A stretch of 64,000 nucleotides of DNA from Diplosphaera chodatii (lineage: Eukaryota > Chlorophyta > Trebouxiophyceae > Prasiolales > Stichococcaceae): assembly GCA_032358165.1 (NCBI GenBank), contig JAALGY010000017.1, positions 1,612,001 through 1,676,000 of the forward strand. The letters run 5' to 3'. Of this stretch, positions 57,134-64,000 are shown one piece after another. The translations under genes were made by a program, and so were the position numbers. The notes below the pieces were generated by a model. That model was not told where the DNA came from. It saw nothing but the letters and a program-made list of their open reading frames with translations, and did no database searches. Each line of letters begins with the position of its first letter. Position 1 is the stretch's first letter.

Positions 57134-57910
57134 CGCTGATGCGACGCCAGTGGAGGGACGCCATGTGCGGCCATCACATGAGAGCAGCCATGACAGGCGC
57201 CATCGTCTGCGTGCAAAGGGAGCAGCTGCCTGTCTCGCGGGTCGGCAGCACCATGGGCACCGTCAAATGTCCATTTGGTAGGGCAGCGGCGCTCTTCGGC
57301 CATAGACAGGGATAGAAGTGCAGCAGAATGCTGGGCTATAGTTTTACATTTATGGGCAGGGTGAACAATCTGAGACGTGTCGAGGGGCATCGCATTGACC
57401 ACAGTATCAATGTCGCTGCAGCTGACGCCAGGCAGGTTGCAATTTCTACAGGCTTTATGCGGAGTTTGTTGTTGTGGTTTTCGTGCAGATGTGGTCCTGG
57501 TTTGTTTGGTCCTGTTGTGCCTTCATCAAGTCGGTATTGCCAGCAGCGTCTGTTGCAGATGTAGCGGATCTTACGTAGCTTTCATGATGCTCTGTCAAAT
57601 CTGATATGAATTGATCAGACCGCTGGTGTAACAAGCAGATGAATACAGGTTTGTCTACATTGCGCCCTGAACCAAAAGTTGTGTTGCGCCTCATGTGCAC
57701 CCCAAACCAGCAACCCTCAAACCACTAAATGCTGACGAACAAGTTCAACGCTGACGGTGCAAGCACACAATTGAAGCGGACAGAGTCGACAAATGTGAGA
57801 GGCAACTTGGATGTTGGGCAACCTGATCGCGGATTTGGCTGGCAAGGCCATCGATATTTGGTGTTCTATACACTAGGCTTATGCAACGCGCACAGCCAGT
57901 ACCCAACTTC
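57134..57910. other. Convergent 3' regions, no gene
   Basis: About 780 bp, AT-richer than the genes, with only short frames. Confidence 0.45.
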
Positions 57911-59756
57911 CTAGGTCGGACATCTGGCCCCACTGCTGAAATCCCGCCAATCTAGAGTGGCGCCTCTGAAAAGGTGTCCCATAGCGATGACCACCAAGAT
58001 GTGCATGAGCTGCAGATTGGGAAGCAGCATCTCTGGCAATATGATACCCAGCATGGCAAATGCAGCATTGAACAGCCGGCAAACACTTGGCGCTCACCTG
58101 ATGGCTGTTGAGCCAATAGTCAAAGCGCCCGGGCCGCCCGGGCTCTGGCTGGAAGTGGCGCTCCGGCCATCGCAGCACATTGACAGTGCCGCCAGCCAGT
58201 GACAGCACCTGCACAGACTCGGGGTTGTAAGCACAAGCTATCGGCACGTACCCAAGGTGCTGCAGAAGTTTGCTCGTGTGTTGAGGACGTGCCCTACGCC
58301 ACCACTGACCTCCATCATGGCGTAGTGCCGCGTCGCAGCCGGGGACCCGGCGGGCAGCGCCCAGCGCAGCACTGTCAGGCTCACACGCACCAGGAACAGC
58401 ACCTGCGGTGCGGAATGCGGCACAGTGTGAGCAGCAAGCGGGGCATCAGGCGGCAATGGTCAGTTGGTAACCCTGACATGCCAGCGACCTGCCACAGGGC
58501 GTCAGGTCTACTATGCGAAACCACACCAGCATCGGGAGCGCCCGCATGACGACGCTTTTGGCGCGCACTGCCGAGACCACCGCCACCACGGCAACAGAGT
58601 AGTACACAATCACATAAAAGGCCCGCAACGTGGGCCAACACCTGCAGGGTGCAGTGCAGGCGCTGAGCAGAGCAAGCAGCGCAGTGTGGCGAGGCTGTGG
58701 CAGTTACGGACTGCAAAATGGCGAGCACCGCTGCAAGCCGTCCAGATGACCTACCTCAGCCCCCACCAGGCCACAACTTGCACACCGCTCAGAAACAGCA
58801 CAAAGATGCCGCAGACCTGTTGTGTGCACATGTATGTCTTAGCGTCTTCAGTGACACTAGTCTCTGCGCTCTGGTGACAATTGCAGCAAAGGCGCAACGA
58901 ACAGCAGCAGCACAGAGGACAGGCGCTCACGTCGACTGCGAGCCAGACTTTGTACTTCTGGTGGTGCGCCATCAGCGTGTGGTAGGTCACCGAGCCGAAC
59001 AGGCACACCAGGATGCCGCCCACTTGGCCGATGAAGTTGTGCAGGGCGCCCGGCCACGCCGGCAGCCACCCCAGCAGCACAGCTGCCAACAGCGCAGTCG
59101 CCGGCAGCAGATGAAACAGGATGTTGCCTGCGCAGCATCAAACCCAGTGCTGCTGTGCCACATTGCTGGCAGCTGGCATGCAGCATGTTGTAGCATTGCC
59201 GTGGCAGCTGCTGTGCAGCAGCGCGACAGGCAGGCTGTCATGACGACCTGATGACACACCTGTCTCGTTGTGGTAGCTGAGGATGCTGCACATGCACTGC
59301 TGGTAGCTCAGTCCTGCACGGTACCCGCTGCGCACGTACTTGTTGAACTGCAGCACCGGCGGCGCCTCGTCGAACCAGTACAGCCGTTGACCGTCCCAAT
59401 GCACCGCTGAAGGCGCGGCAGCATCTCCATTTGCATAGCCATCACCATTTGTGTAGCTCGCCTGGAGACCGTCTGCAGGTGCAACGGTCAAATCTGTCTG
59501 CTTTGAGACCAGGTTCGAACGACGTCATACGCAGGTCTCTGTGGTGAACGGGACGCTGCGATCGATCGACAAAGGGTCCCTTGAACTGGCAGCAAGCTCA
59601 AGGGGCTGCCGTGAGGTGGGAGGGCGCCTTGCCTGCTTCTGTGATGGACAGGTCGCTGCCGCTGGAGTTGCGCCGCCGAGGCACAGAAAGCATAGCTGAG
59701 CGCTTGGAGGCGTCGCGTGCCTCCTTTTCCATCTGGAACAGCACCTCTTCCGCCAT
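57911..59756 (-). CDS. PAQR-family (adiponectin receptor / hemolysin III-like) heptahelical protein
   Basis: Eight exons in phase (59756-59633, 59472-59260, 59127-58931, 58816-58755, 58641-58527, 58402-58310, 58259-58098, 58009-57911) give 354 aa, complete from MAEEVLFQMEKEARDASKRS to the stop. PAQR hallmarks: FNKYVRSGYRAGLSYQQCMC, SILSYHNETGN, LFHLLPATALLAAVLLGWLP as helix 1, SVTYHTLMAHHQKYKVWLAV with DVCGIFVLFLSG, and PGRFDYWLNSHQLMHILVVI at the end. The family uses the H of YHTLMAHH and the His pair of SHQLMHI to bind zinc as a ceramidase-like site (family knowledge). Several other helices are visible (WPTLRAFYVIVYYSVAVVAV, VLFLVRVSLTVLRW). The first intron begins with GCAAGG after EA(G). 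Ligand unknown. Confidence 0.93.
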
Positions 59757-60591
59757 GGCAGCTGGAGCGACAAAGCGCGCAGCAGCCCCTGGCCAGCTGA
59801 CACCACCCTACAGCCTGCACGATCATTGGACACCCGTCTCAACTGCATCACACTCAAACTTGCGTGCTCCACAGGCCCGCGCTGGACCTGCACCTTGCCG
59901 ATCTAGGAAAGGCATATGCCCTGCAGCCACCTTGTTGAGACTGGACCTGACAGTACCTGATCATGTGTCGGCGGTCTGTCTCCAGCGTTTTAAGCTCGTA
60001 GGTCACATTAGTTTCATGCTGATGGTGTCCAATTCGGTATACGACAAGGCGCGCATGTGCACTTTGGAAAAGTCAAACACCAATCTGCAGCTGGTGGCAA
60101 AATCTAATGGTTTGCGAACGTTCTGAAAATGCCTGCAGGGGCCTGCGGTCCCTCACTGCCGTCACAGGCCCAAGCGGCCTACGGCTTGCACTCTCGCAGT
60201 GAGGCATGACTGGAGCCTGCGGGCGTACTTGCGCGAAGCTGCTGATGTCAGCCGTCGTCATCGGTGAAAGCGGCGGCAACTCGGCGGACAGGTAGTAAGA
60301 GGAGGCAACTGCTGTGTTTACCTTTTCACCGTCCTGCGATTTACTGCCAGATTTCAAAATGTTATAGTACTTCTGACCAGAGCAGGACCAAAACCCTTTG
60401 ACTTCGTCTGTAGCAACCAAAGGAGTACAGAATACACGCACGCGACACACCCCATGATCCATTGGGGCCATCCCCAGCACTATTTGACCTATTAAACTGT
60501 CGACAGCTCCTGATACCATAGTTGCCTTCCTGCCCACAAACTGACCCCCTGTCTTCGCTGTCACCGAAGTCACGGTCTCAAATGCTGAGAG
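59757..60591. other. Intergenic: 3' end of the cyclase and PAQR promoter
   Basis: About 830 bp. A 166-codon minus-strand frame (60573-60073) lies here, but it lacks family motifs and has odd composition; probably cyclase 3' UTR. Confidence 0.4.
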
Positions 60592-63500
60592 TCACTTATC
60601 AATTAGCTCACGGCAGCCCTGCCAGCCGTCTGGCACTGCGTACCCCGTGCGGGCCATGAACTCCAGCAATGTGATAGACGGCCCATCTGGCACAATGTCC
60701 CCCGACTGTGACCGCCGTGCCGAGGCGCACTCCTCCAGCACAGGCCGTGCAGCTCCCCACCGCCCTGCCTGATACGCCCGGAAACCTTCCCTAAATCGCT
60801 CCAGGAAGGCGTCTGTCACCGCCCATGTCCTGCATGCTTTGCAGGACAAGTACTCAAGAGAGCCGCACAGGACCGCAAGTGTGAAACTCAGCATCGATGG
60901 GTACCTCATATATGCACACGAAGCTCAATGCAGCAGATGTAGTCAGGGACACTGCTCACTTCACGAGGTGCGGGTGCTCCTCAAACTCGTGTTCATATGG
61001 GGAGCCAGAAAAGGTCTCGAGCTCTGGTGCTTGGCCACCTGAACCGTCTTCTGCTGGGCTGGCGATGTGTTCAAGCGTCACATCGTATGTGAACAAGCCC
61101 ATTGGATGGTTGCTGCCTTTGACGGTCACACAGTCGATCTGCGGAGAGGCAGTGATGCTGAGGAGCAGCAATGGCGGGTCGTTGCAGCATGCTACCACAC
61201 AGGGGACACTTACACAGGGAAACACAGCCACCTGCCGCACTCGTCGCCGCACGCCAGGCGACAGCAGTGACACAAAGTCGTCCGACAGCAGCATCGTGAC
61301 GCCAAACTGTTTGGTGGCTGCCTCCAGCCGCGATGCCATGTTCACGTTGGGTGACAGATACGAGGCGTCGATCTTGTAGTCGGAGCCGATCGCGCCCTCG
61401 ATGGCCCAGCCCACATGCAGACCGAATCCCATGCGCACCTGCAGGTGGCAAGCGGATGAACTGAGCAGGGTACATGCAGGGAGTGTGCCATGGACAGAAA
61501 GTGTGACATCATTAGAGGCGGTGACCCATTGCCATAGTCAGTGGGTCAAATGAAGTGCCAACCCTGACTCTTAGCACACCGTGTACTCGGGCATGCGAGC
61601 GTTGAGATCTGCCCGCCTGCAGAAGTGCCTGAGCCGCGGCGACAACTTGAGCAGCACCTGGAGTGTAGTAGCGCTGCAGTGAGCAGGATCTTGGGCGAGG
61701 TGTCAGTGAGAGCGCACCTTGGGACTGAACTAACTCGAAGCACAAAACTTACCTGAACGATGATAAACGCAGCCAGCGCCCGGTCCGCCATCTCCTCTAC
61801 CCTTGGCAGGGGTGGCCGCCCGGTCGCGCCGCTCATGCTGCCCGCTCGCGATGCCTGCAATGCACAGCATGCTGCTGTTGTTGCGCATACAGCATGGGCC
61901 AGCACTTCACCCAGGTGGTCTACCAGACAACCGTGACAACAATGTCAGCGCGCCGCAGGTGCATGTTCATCTGCATGCCGTTTGTAACACCCGCCAGTTA
62001 TTTTTCCATAACACCTGCACGCTTTGCTTGCGCAGGACCCGCTGGCTCAGGTTTAGCCGCTTGCTGATGGGATTGGGCCGTCCACGGGTGCTGCCTTCCC
62101 GCTGCGCGCTGCTGAAGCTGCCATTGCGGCTGCTGGCGGCGCTGCCGCCCGAGCCGCCTGAGCCGATGCGGCCCCTGGCTGCAGCCAGCTTTGCTGGGCT
62201 GGGGAACTTCCACACCTGTGTGGGGCTCATGCCGGCCTTGTGAGTGTCGAGTCTGCCGCAGAGACACCATCACACAAGTACCTCAACACAGCACAGGTTG
62301 TGCTGTGGCAGGAACGCAGCATGTGATTGCCAGCAGAAGTAGCAGCCACAGTCAGTGTCATCGACTCACCAGCAGGAAGGCATCTCCGATGTTCTTGTTG
62401 GCGGAGCCACCATGCTTGTCCACCTCTGAATGCACGATCTTGGCGATCGAGTTGACAAATTCCATGATGTCCTCCTGTGGTGAAGTGAGCGCAACACACA
62501 GTCAATACCCCTGATAACACCTTACAGCAGTCTGCTCAGCCGCTGTGACAAAAGCAGCTCTATGCACCTGGAGCACTTCTGTGGTGTCTGTGAACTGCCG
62601 GATGTCGCAGAAGCCAAAGATGGCGGTGACCTTCTGGCCTGGCACCATGGGGTCGATGTCGCCGCCGCTCTTAATGTTGTTGGCTATCACCTCCGCACCA
62701 GCGTCGCCAAACCCAACAGCCAACAAGCTGCGCGGTTTCGGTAGCTCGTCAGGTGCATGTACTTGCGCACAAAATACACTTGCACAGGCAGCAAAATGCT
62801 CGGGCTCACGAGCCGCTGGCAGCCCACCTGCAGATCTTGTCCAGGGCATTCTCCAGCTGCCGCGTCTCCAGCTGCTCCTCCTCTGTCTTCGCCTTCACCT
62901 TGGGGTGCTTGGCCAGCGGGTTCTGCGACACCTGCTTCACCTGCACGAAACCAAACACACAGGCCTTTTGACATCTTCGACATTGACATTTCTTGACACT
63001 CGTTGGTCGGGTCCCTGTGTCAACTGCATCATCCTCACCTTTTTGAACATGCGCTCGATGGGCACCAGCACCAGCACCGTCGTGTCGCGTTTGAAGATGT
63101 AGGCGCCCAGGCCCAGCAGGATGATGGCCGTCAGGATGCGCATCATGTCCAGGATGGCCTGTTCGCAGGGGTTGCTGTCACCACCCATGCAGAGAGGGAG
63201 TCGCGGGCTTGTATGTTTGCTTACTGCAGCCGTGCCATTACCTGCAGCTGGGACTCCCATCTGAGGTCGAACACCCCGCGGCTGATCAGGCAGTCACCCT
63301 GCACAGCACTGCTGCACCCGGGCGTGCGGATGACCTCCTGTGTCAGCTCGTCCGCCCGCCAGTGCTTTTTGATCCGCACCTACATCAGCACGGCAGGGTC
63401 GGCAATCTTGCCATTGTGTGCACAGGTGGTTCAAAATTTTAATAGGACACATGCGTGCATTGGTTGTCCCAGCCCGTCACCTCCTCTGCGGCGAGGTCAG

Positions 63501-64000
63501 CGTCTGTGTTTGGCAGGAACGTCGAGTTGCAGATCGTCAGGATCAGCGGCCGGAAGGTGTTGTGAGCTCCCTGACTGCCGAGTCCCAGGACATACGGCGA
63601 CGCCTGCAGTCATGTTGGCCCCTGGTTGCAAACTGTACACAGCCGCGTGTGTCTGGAGGAGAAGCTCCTGAGACGATGACCGTAGGCACAGGACTGCACC
63701 TGCAAAAGCAGCTGCTCGGCAGTGACAGCTGCGGTCGGGAATGTGACAGATGCCGCTGCCAAGAAGGCCGGAGATGTGTAGCCTTCGTGAATCCATAGCT
63801 GGTGTAGTACCTGAGTTGGGCATGTGTAACACACTTCAGTCAACATGCCCGCACTGTCAAATGCCGATGTGGGTTGCCAATTCACGTCACACCTTGACGG
63901 CAGCAGAGCCGAGGGGCGGCGCGCTGCCATAGATGCCGCTGCCGATGTTGAATACCGGCAGCACAAACAGCATTGCCAGCACCAGCAGCACCACGCGGCT
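60592..64000 (-). CDS. Membrane-bound class III nucleotide cyclase, 3' part (runs off right edge)
   Basis: Makes cAMP or cGMP (family). Reading leftward: a helix VVLLVLAMLFVLPVFNIGSG (63893-64000), an extracellular-type domain (ASPYVLGLGSQGAHNTFRPL, HWRADELTQEVIRTPGCSSA), a second helix ILTAIILLGLGAYIF (about 63100-63150), and a linker coil (KTEEEQLETRQLENALDKI). The catalytic domain follows: IFGFCDIRQFTDTTEVLQ and HGGSANKNIGDAFLL supply the two metal-binding Asp. GFGLHVGWAIEGAIGSDYKI and YLSPNVNMASRLEAATKQFG carry the Asn/Arg transition-state pair. A Ser/Gly/Arg insert (GRIGSGGSGGSAASS) and an extra coil interrupt the domain between metal site 2 and GFGLHVG. The C-terminal tail ends at 60592. 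The usual purine-selecting Asp/Cys position before the VN motif looks like Ser, so specificity cannot be predicted. The N-terminus is outside the window. Confidence 0.9.

Noticed and set aside
59500..59540. GGTTCGAAC stretch as a tRNA gene
   Set aside because: No matching stems on either side; it lies inside the PAQR intron.
60073..60573. 166-codon minus-strand frame after the cyclase stop
   Set aside because: No recognisable motif, composition unlike neighbouring exons, and it lies where a 3' UTR is expected.

Overview
The window is nuclear DNA of a green alga (Chlorophyta; possibly a trebouxiophyte or a relative, class not resolved). It is GC-rich and intron-dense, with introns of roughly 60-300 bp, donors often GTGCG or GTGAG and acceptors almost always GCAG. 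Gene content is plant/algal: a CinA-NMNAT fusion, a CG1/NUP42-like nucleoporin, an IGPS-like TIM barrel, universal stress proteins and bZIP. A short TTTAGGG-type tract is present. Most gene models below were rebuilt exon by exon from reading frame, splice sites and phase, so exon edges are inference; the family calls rest on visible motifs.

Left part (1-14.4 kb). The 5' two-thirds of an ATAD5/Elg1-like clamp unloader runs leftward off the window. Beside it lies a tandem duplication of about 5.3 kb (3004-8840 and 9070-14402). Each unit holds a complete 16-exon SAM-dependent methyltransferase gene plus its G-box promoter. The second unit also carries a frameshifted copy of ATAD5 exon 1. The first unit has gained a 492-bp MITE-like insertion whose empty site is preserved in the second unit.

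14.4-17.1 kb is gene-free. Its main content is a 1.3-kb fold-back structure with arms of about 320 bp. The arms and flanks are filled with a bidirectional array of a composite motif (AAAGGGGCGGCGTGGTCA). This is the least explained object in the window.

17-33 kb: cis-prenyltransferase, a two-domain universal stress protein with a coiled-coil tail, a DUF952 protein, a bZIP factor (425 aa), an FG/RGG nucleoporin of the NUP42/CG1 type, an intronless 607-aa conserved protein, and a roadblock/LC7 dynein light chain.

33-49 kb: a doubtful small membrane protein, an IGPS-like barrel with altered catalytic lysines, a GT31 glycosyltransferase, tRNA-splicing endonuclease subunit SEN34, a large Ala/Glu-rich coiled-coil protein, and a small secreted protein.

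49-64 kb: two paralogous RING-CH proteins flank a CinA-like/NMNAT-like fusion gene. After these come a PAQR heptahelical receptor (354 aa) and the 3' part of a membrane-bound class III nucleotide cyclase that runs off the right edge.

The genes do not form one pathway; this is an ordinary eukaryotic mixture. The notable features are the tandem duplication with a dated MITE insertion, the fold-back motif array, an apparent excess of GC-AG introns, and the RING-CH paralogue pair.
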